From the NCBI GenBank assembly GCA_016191845.1, contig JACPVF010000010.1, positions 1-51,805 of the forward strand: a stretch of DNA of 51,805 nucleotides, in the 5' to 3' direction. Each line of letters starts with the position of its first letter. Positions within the stretch are counted from its first letter, which is position 1. This document shows, piece by piece, positions 33,360 to 42,144 of this stretch. The position numbers and the translations under genes were made by a program. This DNA comes from Chloroflexota bacterium. GTDB lineage: Bacteria; Chloroflexota; Anaerolineae; Anaerolineales; Villigracilaceae. The notes beneath the pieces are model-generated. The model was not told the origin of the DNA and did not search any database. It saw nothing but the letters and a program-made list of their open reading frames with translations.

Positions 33360-33944
33360 ATGATGAAACCCACCCACCCCCTCAAGCTGATCCCGTTCCT
33401 GCTGGCCTTGACCCTTGCCCTGAGCGCCTGCGCTCCGCGCGTCACCTCCACGCCCTTCATTCCGCCCTCGGGCAAGAAAACCCCCACCTCGCCGCCGACA
33501 CTCACGCCCGCCGTTTCTCCCGGGGCCCTGCCGACCTTCACCGTCGCGCCGCCTCCTGCCCCCGTCACGGAGACCGCCACCGCGCCCGCAGTCCCGTCCA
33601 CGCCTACGGCCTGCGTCAACAACCTGCAATTCGACCAGGACCTGACCATCCCCGACAATACCGTCGTCCAGGCGGGCTCCAGCATCGAGAAGCAATGGCT
33701 GGTCACCAATAACGGCACCTGCGACTGGAGTTCGTCCTACCGCCTGAGCTTCGTGGGCGGTGACACGTTGGGCGCCCCTGCCGACCAGGCCCTCTTCCCC
33801 GCCCGCGCAGGCGCCCAGGTCACGCTGACCATCACCTTCATCGCCCCGCTCGAAGCAGGCACGTACCAGTCCGCCTGGCAGGCCTTCGATGCGGACGGCA
33901 ATGCCTTCGGCGATGTGGTGTACATGACCATCGTGGTGCAATGA
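33360..33944 (+). CDS. Lipoprotein with NBR1-Ig-like domain
   Basis: A 194-residue protein. The lipobox is LALSAC (Cys at residue 24), followed by a Pro/Thr spacer to about residue 82. The C-terminal about 105 residues are an Ig-like fold of the NBR1 type (LTIPDNTVVQAGSSIEKQW, NNGTCDWSSSYRLSFVGG, GTYQSAWQAFDADGNAFGDV). Such domains are frequent on Anaerolineae surfaces; a protein- or polymer-binding role is likely but unproven. ATGATG at 33360 without a strong ribosome binding site. Confidence 0.85.
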   Translation: MMKPTHPLKLIPFLLALTLALSACAPRVTSTPFIPPSGKKTPTSPPTLTPAVSPGALPTFTVAPPPAPVTETATAPAVPSTPTACVNNLQFDQDLTIPDNTVVQAGSSIEKQWLVTNNGTCDWSSSYRLSFVGGDTLGAPADQALFPARAGAQVTLTITFIAPLEAGTYQSAWQAFDADGNAFGDVVYMTIVVQ

Positions 33945-33988
33945 TTCACCGCCAAGCACGCTAAGAGTCTTTTTCAAGAGGGTGGAAC

Positions 33989-34060
33989 CTGACTGACCTG
34001 TTGCGGGAATTGGCCGAGTTGGTCCGCCTGGGCTACGAACGGTTTCAAAAAGACCTCTAA
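33989..34060 (+). CDS. Possible 23-residue peptide with CTG start
   Basis: The frame CTG-ACT-GAC reads LTDLLRELAELVRLGYERF and four more residues, then TAA, a coherent amphipathic helix. GAGGG lies six bases upstream. It ends just before a terminator. It may be a real small gene with a CTG start or a remnant of a longer one whose ATG was lost. Weak evidence. Confidence 0.3.
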   Translation: MTDLLRELAELVRLGYERFQKDL

Positions 34061-34080
34061 CATCCTATCCAACACCAAAA

Positions 34081-34118
34081 CAAACGACCGACATTGAATC
34101 TGTCGGTCGTTTGTTTTT
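34081..34118 (+). terminator. Terminator before cydA
   Basis: AAACGACCGACA pairs with TGTCGGTCGTTT and is followed by GTTTTT. Confidence 0.9.
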
Positions 34119-34150
34119 CTAACCCGAAATTAATACCAAAATTATCATAT

Positions 34151-34189
34151 TTGTGTAGAATATCACCAAAATTGTGAATATTAACACAA
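34151..34189 (+). promoter_or_regulatory. Rex-like operators and -10 box of cydA
   Basis: TTGTGAATATTAACACAA (34172-34189) matches the redox regulator Rex consensus TTGTGAAnnnnTTCACAA except at two central positions. A weaker copy, TTGTGTAGAATATCAC, begins at 34151 and overlaps the extended -10 TGTGTAGAAT. Rex represses cytochrome bd genes in several phyla when NADH is low, so the placement 16 bases before the cydA ATG fits. Confidence 0.6.
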
Positions 34190-34205
34190 AATAAGAGAGA
34201 CAACT

Positions 34206-35612
34206 ATGGATGTCATTACCCTCTCCCGTATTCAGTTCGGCGTGACCACCGCCTTTCACTTCCTCTTCGTTCCCCTCACCCTGGGGCTGGTGTGGTTCGT
34301 GGCCATCATGCAAACCCTGTACTATCGCACCGGCCAGGAACGCTACCGCCGCATGTCCAAATTCTGGGGCAAGTTGTTCCTGGTCAATTTTGGGATGGGA
34401 GTTGCCACCGGCATCGTGCAGGAGTTTCAGTTCGGCATGAATTGGTCGGGGTATTCCCGTTTCGTGGGAGATGTCTTTGGGGCGTTGCTGGCCATCGAGA
34501 CCATGATGGCCTTCTTCCTCGAGTCGGTCTTCATCGGGATCTGGATCTTCGGCGAAGGACGGGTTCCGAAGCGCGTGCATTTGCTGTCCATTTGGATGGC
34601 CGCCGTCGGCAGCCTGCTCTCTTCAGTCTGGATCCTGCTGGCCAACGGCTGGATGCAGCACCCGGTCGGGCACATCATCAACCCGCTCACGGGTCGCGCC
34701 GAACTGGTGGACTTCCTGGCTCTGGTGACCAACCCGAAGGGCTGGCTCCTGTTCTGGCATGCACTTTCAGCCGGGTTTGCCACATCGGCCTTCCTGCTAT
34801 TGGGAGTCAGCGCCTGGTATATCCTCCGCAAACAGGAACTGGATGTATTCAAACCATCCTTCACGATGGGCGCCATCGCAGGTGTGATCGCCTCCTTCAG
34901 CCTGCTGATGACCGGCCACACCCAGGGACAGGAAATGCGTCTCTACCAGCCCATGAAACTGGCCGCCGTGGAGGCCATCTGGGAGACCGAACAACCCGCC
35001 TCCTTCTCGTTACTTACCATTGGAGACCTGAGCGGCAAGCGCGAAGTCTGGTCCATCCGCATCCCCTACCTGATGAGCTTCCTGGCCTGCAACAACTTCT
35101 CGTGCGAGGTCAAGGGCGTCCATGACCTGCAGGCAGAGTATGAAGCCCGCTTCGGCCCGGGCGATTACATCCCGTTGATGGTCTTCACCTACTGGTCCTT
35201 CCGCGCGATGGTGGGCATCAGCTTCCTGCTGCTGGCGGCTTCCGCCTTCGGCCTGTGGGTGGCCATGCGCGGCTGGCCGGTCCGCCTGACGAAATGGCTG
35301 CGCTGGATGCCCTACACCATTCCCATGCCCTTTGCTGCAGGCATAGCCGGCTGGCTGACCACCGAAATGGGACGTCAGCCCTGGGTGGTGCAGGGCTTGT
35401 TGACCACCGCTCAAGCCATCTCCCCCAACCTGACGATCCTCGACGTCTCGATCAGCCTGGTGGGATTCACCCTGGTCTACTCTGCGCTGGCCGTTGTCAT
35501 GGTCACATTGATGTGGCGGTTTGCCCGCCAGGGAACGGAAGCCGCCCTCTCCAAATCAGTGGACGTCGCGGAGGCTGTTCCGCTGGGCAGCCTGGTCGGC
35601 GCCCAGGATTGA
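34206..35612 (+). CDS. cydA: Cytochrome bd quinol oxidase subunit I
   Basis: A 468-residue membrane protein of the CydA family, the quinol-oxidising, heme-bearing subunit of a high-affinity terminal oxidase. Expected residues are present: H18 (TAFHFLF), E98 and E106 (AIETMMAFFLES), H185 (WHALSAGFATSAF), M335 (WSFRAMVG) and GRQPWVV (389-395). The quinol site GHTQGQEMRLYQPMKLAAVE is near residue 237; the Q-loop is short. No cydB follows: the next gene is a sulfotransferase. CydB may lie elsewhere, or this may be a homomeric or CydAA'-like type. Confidence 0.93.
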   Translation: MDVITLSRIQFGVTTAFHFLFVPLTLGLVWFVAIMQTLYYRTGQERYRRMSKFWGKLFLVNFGMGVATGIVQEFQFGMNWSGYSRFVGDVFGALLAIETMMAFFLESVFIGIWIFGEGRVPKRVHLLSIWMAAVGSLLSSVWILLANGWMQHPVGHIINPLTGRAELVDFLALVTNPKGWLLFWHALSAGFATSAFLLLGVSAWYILRKQELDVFKPSFTMGAIAGVIASFSLLMTGHTQGQEMRLYQPMKLAAVEAIWETEQPASFSLLTIGDLSGKREVWSIRIPYLMSFLACNNFSCEVKGVHDLQAEYEARFGPGDYIPLMVFTYWSFRAMVGISFLLLAASAFGLWVAMRGWPVRLTKWLRWMPYTIPMPFAAGIAGWLTTEMGRQPWVVQGLLTTAQAISPNLTILDVSISLVGFTLVYSALAVVMVTLMWRFARQGTEAALSKSVDVAEAVPLGSLVGAQD

Positions 35613-35680
35613 TCCATGACAAATATTTACAAAATTCACACATAGTTAACCATCGTCTGCCAGAAAGTCTGATAGAATTT

Positions 35681-35712
35681 CACAAGAAAGGCCTGCGGCC
35701 TTTCTTGTGTGT
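35681..35712 (+). terminator. cydA terminator
   Basis: CACAAGAAAGGCC pairs perfectly with GGCCTTTCTTGTG around TGC; the T-run lies in the stem and after it. Confidence 0.85.
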
Positions 35713-35738
35713 TTTACCCCGCACGTCAAGGAACTTGC

Positions 35739-36938
35739 ATGCACTTCAATTCCCATCTGTTCTGGCGCACCACTGTCCGCTCGTTCTTCGACGCCAGCCA
35801 CACCCCCGCCCGTCTCAACCGCAAACGGCTCACCTTCCTGATCCTCTTCTACCTCGTCTGGCCCGTCGGCGACCTCATCCACTGGTTCTTCTTCTGGCTT
35901 GACGACATCCTCTTCCCCGCCTACAAAAATCAGCCCATCGAGAAACCGCTCTTCATCCTCGGCAACTTCCGCAGCGGATCAACCTTCCTGCACCGCCTGC
36001 TCTCTCGTGATTCCGAAACCTTCACCAGCCTCACTACATGGGACATCTACCTGACGCCCTCGGTCACGCAAAAGAAGATCACCTACTTCGTCGCCCGCCT
36101 CGACCGCAAATATTTTGGCAACGCGCTCCACCGCCTGCTGTTCGCCTTCGACAAGGCCACGCTCGGCAAGATCAAGATTCACCCCATCTCCTTCTTCCAG
36201 CCTGAAGAGGACGAGAACATCCACCTGCACATCTGGGACGGCTATTTCGTCAGTTTCCTCTTCCCCTTCATGGACGAGATGCCCGACTATATCCACTTCG
36301 ACGAGGCCCTTTCCCCCGAACGCAAACGCCGCATCATGAGCTTCTACAAGTCCATGCTGCAGCGGCATTTGTACGCCACAGGCAAGAAACATTTCGTCGC
36401 CAAGAACCCCGCCTTCAGTTCCAAGATCGAAACCCTCAAGGAATTCTTCCCCGACGCCTGCATCATCTACATGGTGCGTAATCCGTTGGACATGCTGCCC
36501 TCCACCGTCTCGTGGATTAACTACGCCCGCCGCGTCTTCACCGACCCGGGCGAGGGCTACTACTACCTCGACGAGATCGTGGACCTGACGCAGCACTGGT
36601 ACACCCATCCGCTGCGCTACCTCGACACCCACCCTTCGCCCCGTCATCTGATCCTGAACTACGATGACCTGATCCAGCGCCCCGAACAAGTCATCCGCTC
36701 GTTCTACGAGCAATTCAACTATCCCGACAAACCCCTGCTCGACTCCATCGTGGACGAGGCCGTCAAGGAGACCCTCAGCTTCTCCAGCGACCACTTCTAT
36801 TCGTACGAGAAGATGGGCTTCACCCGCCAGCGAATCTTTGACCTGTATCCTGAGATCTTTGAGCGCTTCGGCTTCGAGCGCGAAGAACGCCTGGTGGAAG
36901 AGACGCGCGAGCCCGCATACCTGCCGCGAGCCGAATGA
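35739..36938 (+). CDS. Sulfotransferase-family protein
   Basis: A 399-residue protein. The 5'-phosphosulfate loop is FILGNFRSGSTFLHRLLS near residue 65, and the 3'-phosphate motif is YMVRNPLDMLPSTVSW near residue 245. It should use PAPS to sulfate a small molecule, lipid or sugar. A hydrophobic segment (LTFLILFYLVWPVGDLIHWFFFW, residues about 32-54) may tie it to the membrane. ATG at 35739 with AAGGA upstream. Its stop overlaps the next start (ATGA), so the two are coupled. Confidence 0.85.
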   Translation: MHFNSHLFWRTTVRSFFDASHTPARLNRKRLTFLILFYLVWPVGDLIHWFFFWLDDILFPAYKNQPIEKPLFILGNFRSGSTFLHRLLSRDSETFTSLTTWDIYLTPSVTQKKITYFVARLDRKYFGNALHRLLFAFDKATLGKIKIHPISFFQPEEDENIHLHIWDGYFVSFLFPFMDEMPDYIHFDEALSPERKRRIMSFYKSMLQRHLYATGKKHFVAKNPAFSSKIETLKEFFPDACIIYMVRNPLDMLPSTVSWINYARRVFTDPGEGYYYLDEIVDLTQHWYTHPLRYLDTHPSPRHLILNYDDLIQRPEQVIRSFYEQFNYPDKPLLDSIVDEAVKETLSFSSDHFYSYEKMGFTRQRIFDLYPEIFERFGFEREERLVEETREPAYLPRAE

Positions 36939-37834
36939 CCGTCGACCGTTCCACCCTGCTGGATTGTCTGGCCGATTGGGGCCGCACCGTGGAAAAGTTC
37001 CACCGCCTGCCCGCAGACCGTCAGGCCGCCTTCCTGCTTCGACAGGGATATCCCCGCTTCGGCGATCTGCTCGCGCATGTGACAGGTTGGTGGCAGGAGG
37101 GCATCCACGTTGTGGAGGGAGCCCGCGCCGATGCGCATTTCGTCTACGCGGAACCGGACACAGACGCATTCAACGCACGGGTGGTGAAACATGCACAGGG
37201 TCAAAACGAAGCGGCGCTCGAAGCGCAGTTCGAGGCCATGCGCGTCCGTATGGCCCATCTGGTCGAGGAGAGTCCCGCCGAGGTGCTGGCTCATCCGCTC
37301 GCGCAAGCATGGCTATCCGCCGACATCCTCGAGCATTACGAGGAGCATCGCCTGCCCGCCACGGTTTTCCTGGCACTGGGTTCCAACCTGGGCGACCGCC
37401 TCGCCAACCTGCATACCGCCGTGGACGCGCTCGCGCCCGAGGTGCGTGTATGGGCCAAGTCGCGCGTGTATGAGACGCCGCCCTGGGGGTACGCCGACCA
37501 GCCCGCCTTCCTGAACATGGCCGTCCAGGCGGAGACCGACCTCACACCCGAAGCGCTCTTGAGGCGGCTCAAGCAGATCGAGGTCGAGGTGGGACGCCAG
37601 CCCAGTTTCCGCTATGGGCCGCGCCAGATCGACCTCGACATCCTCTTCTACGATGACCTGGTGCTGGAAAGCGATGTACTGACGGTGCCACACCCGCGTT
37701 TGCATGAGCGCGCCTTCGTCCTTGTCCCGTTGCTGGACCTGGCCCCCGAGTGGATGCATCCCGTGCTGGGTAAATCCGTGGCCAGCCTGCTGACCGGGCA
37801 GGATCAAAGCGGGATCCACCTGTACATGGAATAA
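36935..37834 (+). CDS. folK: Fusion: ClbS/DfsB-like four-helix domain + HPPK (FolK)
   Basis: A 299-residue protein in two parts. Residues 1-140 look like a ClbS/DfsB or DinB-type four-helix bundle, with histidines placed for metal binding (LLAHVTGWWQEG near 45-56 and DILEHYEEHRL at 130-140). From residue 143 the sequence is a complete 6-hydroxymethyl-7,8-dihydropterin pyrophosphokinase: FLALGSNLGDRLANL, the ETPPWGYADQPAFLN loop and the signature GPRQIDLDILFYDD. HPPK acts right before dihydropteroate synthase, encoded nearby at 38420. The joining of the domains is continuous in frame with no stop or repeat between them. Confidence 0.88.
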   Translation: MTVDRSTLLDCLADWGRTVEKFHRLPADRQAAFLLRQGYPRFGDLLAHVTGWWQEGIHVVEGARADAHFVYAEPDTDAFNARVVKHAQGQNEAALEAQFEAMRVRMAHLVEESPAEVLAHPLAQAWLSADILEHYEEHRLPATVFLALGSNLGDRLANLHTAVDALAPEVRVWAKSRVYETPPWGYADQPAFLNMAVQAETDLTPEALLRRLKQIEVEVGRQPSFRYGPRQIDLDILFYDDLVLESDVLTVPHPRLHERAFVLVPLLDLAPEWMHPVLGKSVASLLTGQDQSGIHLYME

Positions 37835-37944
37835 TTGAGACAAGACCTGGGGGATGGATTCTGAATTTCGCATCTCCCAGCTGCAATAGCCTGCCGTAAC
37901 CTCCCGCACGTGCGTTATAATTTCTTCACCAACGGAGGCACACC

Positions 37945-38367
37945 ATGACTGAACCGAAACCGCTCAACTGGACCCCCACGCCGGGCATCGGCTATACGGT
38001 GGTCCGCCGGGGCGACGGGGGCATGACCCTGACCTTTACCGACTTGAACGACGCCACGCTCAACCATTGGCGCGAGTTTGCGTTGGAGCACCTGCTCGGC
38101 TCAGACCGTCTGACGCGCAACCTGTACGACTTACGCGCCGTGAAGAATATCCCTGAGAAGGCCATCCGCATGGCAGTGGAGGCCAACAGTGACCCCGCCG
38201 CGCGCAACATCCGCGTGGCAGTGGTGGTGGCGGATGAGAAGGTTGCGGACGCCATCCGCGCGGTGGCCTCCTCCTCCCTGCCCGAGACCGCCTCGGCCCT
38301 CAGGCTGTTCAGCGACATCAACGAGGCCGAAGCCTGGCTGGGACGTCCGCTCGACCGCATGCCGTAA
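37945..38367 (+). CDS. SpoIIAA-like/STAS-type small protein
   Basis: A 140-residue protein whose pattern (YDLRAVKNIPEKAIRMAVEA, IRVAVVVADEKVADAIRAVA, RLFSDINEAEAWLG) resembles SpoIIAA-like STAS folds, with the common final helix EAEAWL. Role unknown. TATAAT at 37916-37921 and GGAGG at 37933-37937 give it its own promoter and a strong start. Confidence 0.65.
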   Translation: MTEPKPLNWTPTPGIGYTVVRRGDGGMTLTFTDLNDATLNHWREFALEHLLGSDRLTRNLYDLRAVKNIPEKAIRMAVEANSDPAARNIRVAVVVADEKVADAIRAVASSSLPETASALRLFSDINEAEAWLGRPLDRMP

Positions 38368-38383
38368 ATCCGCTCTTTTCAAC

Positions 38384-38419
38384 AGGAGACGGGGTCCAAC
38401 GACCCCGTCATTTTATTTT
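38384..38419 (+). promoter_or_regulatory. Hairpin between AGGAG and the folP start
   Basis: AGGAG (38384-38388) is followed at once by GACGGGGTC-CAAC-GACCCCGTC (38388-38409), then ATTTTATTTT and the folP ATG. The hairpin may be the terminator of the upstream gene. Alternatively it may bring the distant AGGAG close to the ATG when folded. Confidence 0.55.
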
Positions 38420-39298
38420 ATGAAATCCCCCACCCTTGTCATCGGACAACACACGCTCACCTGGGGTTCCCGCACGTACGTGATGGGCATCCTCAACGTC
38501 ACGCCCGATAGTTTCTCGGGCGATGGGCTGATGACCCAGGCGGACACTGTCGAAGCGTCCCTCGAACAGGCGCGTGGATTCCTCGCCTCGGGCGCGGACA
38601 TCCTCGACGTGGGTGGCGAATCCACCCGCCCGGGGTCGCAGCCTGTCGGCGCGGAAGAAGAGATGGAACGCGTGCTGCCCGTCATCCAACGCATCGCAGA
38701 AGAATTCCCGCAGGCACTGATCTCCATTGACACCTACAAAGCAGAAGTGGCTGAGGCGGCCCTCGAAGCGGGCGCGCACATCGTCAACGATGTGTGGGGC
38801 CTGCGCGCCGACCCTGCGCTGGCATCGGTGGCGGCCAAGTTCGGCGCGCCCGTCATCCTGATGCACAACCGCAGCAACCCCGCCAGCGTAGATGTCCGTG
38901 AACGGCTCGGCAACGCCTACCTCGGCGCGGAGTACACGGACCTGATCGAGGATGTCAAACGCGAGCTGATGGAGTCGGTGCAGATCGCACGCGCGGCCGG
39001 GGTGGCGGAAACACACATCGTGCTGGATCCAGGCATCGGCTTCGGAAAGACGCGCGAACAGAACCTGGAGTTGATCAACCGTCTGGGCGAGATCCGCGCT
39101 TTGGGGTATCCCGTCCTGCTTGGGCCGTCGCGCAAATCTTTCATCGGCTACACCCTGGACCTGCCGCCCGATCAACGCGTGGAAGGCACCGCCGCCACGG
39201 TAGCCGTGGGCATCACGCGCGGCGCGGACCTCATCCGCGTGCACGATGTGAAGGAGATGGCGCGTGTGGCCAAAATGACCGATGCATTGGTGAGGTGA
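38420..39298 (+). CDS. folP: Dihydropteroate synthase
   Basis: A 292-residue enzyme that joins dihydropterin pyrophosphate and p-aminobenzoate, the sulfonamide target. Its signatures are MGILNVTPDSFSGDG (residues 22-36), DVGGESTRPGSQPV near residue 63, the substrate loops VNDVWGLR and LMHNR, DPGIGFGKTREQNLELI near residue 195, and GPSRKSFIG. The ATG at 38420 gives a normal N-terminus; the longer frame from 38189 lies over the STAS gene. No ribosome binding site lies at the usual distance because of the hairpin just upstream. Confidence 0.95.
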   Translation: MKSPTLVIGQHTLTWGSRTYVMGILNVTPDSFSGDGLMTQADTVEASLEQARGFLASGADILDVGGESTRPGSQPVGAEEEMERVLPVIQRIAEEFPQALISIDTYKAEVAEAALEAGAHIVNDVWGLRADPALASVAAKFGAPVILMHNRSNPASVDVRERLGNAYLGAEYTDLIEDVKRELMESVQIARAAGVAETHIVLDPGIGFGKTREQNLELINRLGEIRALGYPVLLGPSRKSFIGYTLDLPPDQRVEGTAATVAVGITRGADLIRVHDVKEMARVAKMTDALVR

Positions 39299-39299
39299 C

Positions 39300-40622
39300 A
39301 TGCAACAAGATTACGCAGACAGTTTGTTGAGAAGCGGCATCCTCGAAGCCAAGACAGGTTCGCAAAGCGTGGCGCGCCGCTATCTGGAGCGCGCGCTATA
39401 TTCGTCGAACAACGCCAGCCACGACACGATGGCCGAGGCCTGGTATTGGATGGCGATGGTGACCGACGAACCTGCCGAGAAACGCAAGGCCCTGGAGAAC
39501 GCGCTCTCGCACAATCTCGGACATTCCCGGGCACGCCGTGAGCTGGCCATCCTGGACGGGAAACTCAAGCCCGAGGATCTGGTCGATGCGGACGCGCTGC
39601 CCATCCCAGCAGGTGGAATCACCCAAGCCGACGCCGACCGCTTCATGTGCCCCAAGTGCGGCGGACGCATGTCCTTCGCGCCTGACGGCCAGTCGCTGGT
39701 CTGCGAATATTGCACGCGCAACGAGTCGCTCGGCGCGGCCCAGGCTGAAGCGGAAGAAGAGGACTTCATTGTCGCGATGTCCACCGCACGCGGACATCGC
39801 CAGCCGCTGGCCCAGCAGGTCTTCCACTGTCAGGGCTGCGGCGCGGAGTTCACCCTGCCGCCCACGCTCATCTCGGCCACCTGTCTGTACTGCGGCTCGG
39901 CGCACGTCGTCAGCCTGGAGAATGTCCGCGACCTGATCGCCCCCGACGGCGTCCTGCCGCATGCCTTCAACCAGAAGCGCGCCGCCTGGCATCTGGTCCA
40001 ATGGGTGGAGAAGAACAAGATCCAGCCCGAGGTCAAAGTAGACCTGCCGCGCGGACTCTATCTGCCGATTTGGACCTTCGACCTGGGCGGCGCCATCCAA
40101 TACACCGCCGAGCGCGTCGAAGAAGAGGAAATTCCCACCCTCGGCAGGCACCGTCAATACCGCACCGTGCGCGTCACGGACGAGTACCCCGTCTCAGTGG
40201 ACGACCAGCCCATCCCTGCCACGCGTAAATTGGCCAAGCCATTAGCCCGCCTCTTGCGGACCTTCGACCTGCGCGCCGTCAAACCGTATGATCCCCGCTA
40301 CCTGGCAGACTGGCCCGCCGAGGTCTACGATGTGCCGATGGGCGACGCCTCACTCGACGCGCGCGGACAAGCCTTCAAGGCCATGAAAGCCGACCTGCCC
40401 AACCTGCTCGGCTCGATCACGTTGATCTCATCCTCCTCGGCAGGCATGCGCGTGGAATCATTCAAGCTGGTACTGCTGCCCGTGTGGATGACCGAGATCC
40501 AGCACGAAGGCAAAGCCCACCTGGTGCTGATCAACGGCCAGAACGGCACGGTCCAGGGCGACACACTGGAGAAGAAGACCGGTCTGTTCGAGTGGCTGGC
40601 GGATGTATTGGAAGACGATTAG
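39300..40622 (+). CDS. Hypothetical protein with TPR-like N-terminus and two zinc ribbons
   Basis: A 440-residue protein. The first about 85 residues are helical and TPR-like (RRYLERALYSSNNASHDTMA). Two CxxC...CxxC ribbons follow (MCPKCGGR ... CEYC near residues 116-140 and CQGCGAEF ... CLYCGSAH near 178-200). A beta-rich part of about 200 residues ends the protein (LPIWTFDLGGAIQY, VLLPVWMTEIQHEGKAHLVL), similar to the body of zinc-ribbon proteins in Gram-positives and Chloroflexi. Starts two bases after the folP stop, so it is coupled to it. Function unknown. Confidence 0.75.
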   Translation: MQQDYADSLLRSGILEAKTGSQSVARRYLERALYSSNNASHDTMAEAWYWMAMVTDEPAEKRKALENALSHNLGHSRARRELAILDGKLKPEDLVDADALPIPAGGITQADADRFMCPKCGGRMSFAPDGQSLVCEYCTRNESLGAAQAEAEEEDFIVAMSTARGHRQPLAQQVFHCQGCGAEFTLPPTLISATCLYCGSAHVVSLENVRDLIAPDGVLPHAFNQKRAAWHLVQWVEKNKIQPEVKVDLPRGLYLPIWTFDLGGAIQYTAERVEEEEIPTLGRHRQYRTVRVTDEYPVSVDDQPIPATRKLAKPLARLLRTFDLRAVKPYDPRYLADWPAEVYDVPMGDASLDARGQAFKAMKADLPNLLGSITLISSSSAGMRVESFKLVLLPVWMTEIQHEGKAHLVLINGQNGTVQGDTLEKKTGLFEWLADVLEDD

Positions 40623-40642
40623 CCCACTCTGCCCCCTCCCTG

Positions 40643-40737
40643 CCTCCCCCATTTTCTACGAAAATGAGGGAGGAGTTTTTTTATATACAAATATACGCTT
40701 CACCTCTCCCCATTCAAAGAACATGAATGAGGAGAGG
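40643..40737. repeat. Two palindromic repeats between convergent genes
   Basis: The first, CCTCCCCCATTTTC / GAAAATGAGGGAGG followed by AGTTTTTTTA (40643-40683), also works as the terminator of the upstream gene. The second, CCTCTCCCCATTC / GAATGAGGAGAGG (40703-40737), faces the minus-strand gene. They are related to the insert in the GMC gene at 11711-11765. Confidence 0.8.
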
Positions 40738-40752
40738 ATGGGAGGGAGGTCA

Positions 40753-41991
40753 CTACGGATAAGCAAACTTCATGGTATATCCAGTCTTGGAATGTAAAAC
40801 CGACACGGCAGCAAAGGTATGAAGCCAGTTCTGTTCATCAATTTCACCTGGCCAACTCATCCAGTCATTGGGGACCTGAATTAGTTTGATCGAAAAACTC
40901 ACGTAACGCATGATATTTCCCAAAGGCTCCAATTGAAGGATACGATCATCATAAGAAATCTTGTCAATGGTATAGCCATCGATCCTGCACCAATAGGGAG
41001 CCTGAGGTACGTTGAAGTAATCTAAAAACAGCTTCATAAATTTCTCAGCAATTTCATCATCACTTAAATTCTGTATCTCTGTGTTAGATAATTGGATATC
41101 AGGAAATTTGCAGTATTCTCTTTCAGTGTTATGCTCGAAATACTCCATTATGTCATCGGGCGGTTGCTCCACCTTTTCGATGACTTCAGTATCAATGCGA
41201 CTGGTAAGTTCAAGTTCGCCTTCTGGCGAAGGCCTGTATTCTTCTATTCGAAGCAGCAGACCCGTCTCTATTGAAAAGTAGTATTTCTGTATGTGACTGA
41301 TTGGCGATTGGGAAGCAAATGTTGGCCCGATCAGGGTAAACTTCGCAACCTTTTCGGCTCCAATGATTTCAGTGTCATCATATTCCAGTGTTATAAAATC
41401 CTTGGTATCTTCGGCATTCTTGACAAAGCGACTATCCAGAGGAATCGAGTATGTTTTTTCTTCATAATGAATCGTTCTATTAGTTAGATTTTTCCAAACA
41501 CCATCTTGGAACGTGGAAATTTGGGAGGTCCTTACATCACCTGTATCCTGACGAGATACAGATTGCATTGCCAATCCATCTTCATTGATCAAGGTCCAGG
41601 ACTCATCCTCCCATTTGGTGGGAATGGGTGTTCCGTCAGGAAGCGTAGATGTCTCTGTCCGAAAACTCTCTGTCTTGCTCCTGGCATAAAGCCAGCCTGG
41701 GGTAATATAAACGACGCGGGCCTTCTCCAGCAAAGGCCGGGCAATGGTGAGAATCTCTTCATTTTTCTTCACCTGCTCTGAACTGACAGGCATCCACGCT
41801 TGTTTACTGGTCGGCATGGAAAGATCTGTGACAGGCCCCAACGTAGGTGTAGCTGGAATGTGGGTTGGAGTAACAACGGGAATGGGTGAAGGTGGATTGG
41901 GATAAGCAGCAGACATCAACGGCGAACAGCTTCCCAGAAATAGTGTAAGCAGTGTAAATAGTGAGAGAGACCAGTTCCATTTGCGAATCAT
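40753..41991 (-). CDS. Hypothetical lipoprotein
   Basis: A 412-residue protein with the lipobox LFLGSC (Cys at residue 22), a short Pro/Thr spacer and a mainly beta domain of about 360 residues. This includes TFRTETS-like strands (FRTETSTLPDGTPIPTKWED) and KYYFSIETGLLLRIEEYRPS, which recall LolA/MucB-like lipoproteins. The gene is visibly AT-richer than its neighbours. ATG at 41989-41991 with GGAGG upstream. Family not assigned. Confidence 0.7.
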   Translation of the reverse strand: MIRKWNWSLSLFTLLTLFLGSCSPLMSAAYPNPPSPIPVVTPTHIPATPTLGPVTDLSMPTSKQAWMPVSSEQVKKNEEILTIARPLLEKARVVYITPGWLYARSKTESFRTETSTLPDGTPIPTKWEDESWTLINEDGLAMQSVSRQDTGDVRTSQISTFQDGVWKNLTNRTIHYEEKTYSIPLDSRFVKNAEDTKDFITLEYDDTEIIGAEKVAKFTLIGPTFASQSPISHIQKYYFSIETGLLLRIEEYRPSPEGELELTSRIDTEVIEKVEQPPDDIMEYFEHNTEREYCKFPDIQLSNTEIQNLSDDEIAEKFMKLFLDYFNVPQAPYWCRIDGYTIDKISYDDRILQLEPLGNIMRYVSFSIKLIQVPNDWMSWPGEIDEQNWLHTFAAVSVLHSKTGYTMKFAYP

Positions 41992-42144
41992 GTTGACCTC
42001 CAATTATGTCGCAACTCAGCGGAAATTATACTTTCGTAAAGCGGGTATGTTTTAGACGCAGGTTCGAGACATAAAAGTTCCCTGTTTCCGCCTTCAATCT
42101 GCAAAACCCAACCTTCTCCACTTCAACTGTGGTTTAATTATCCC

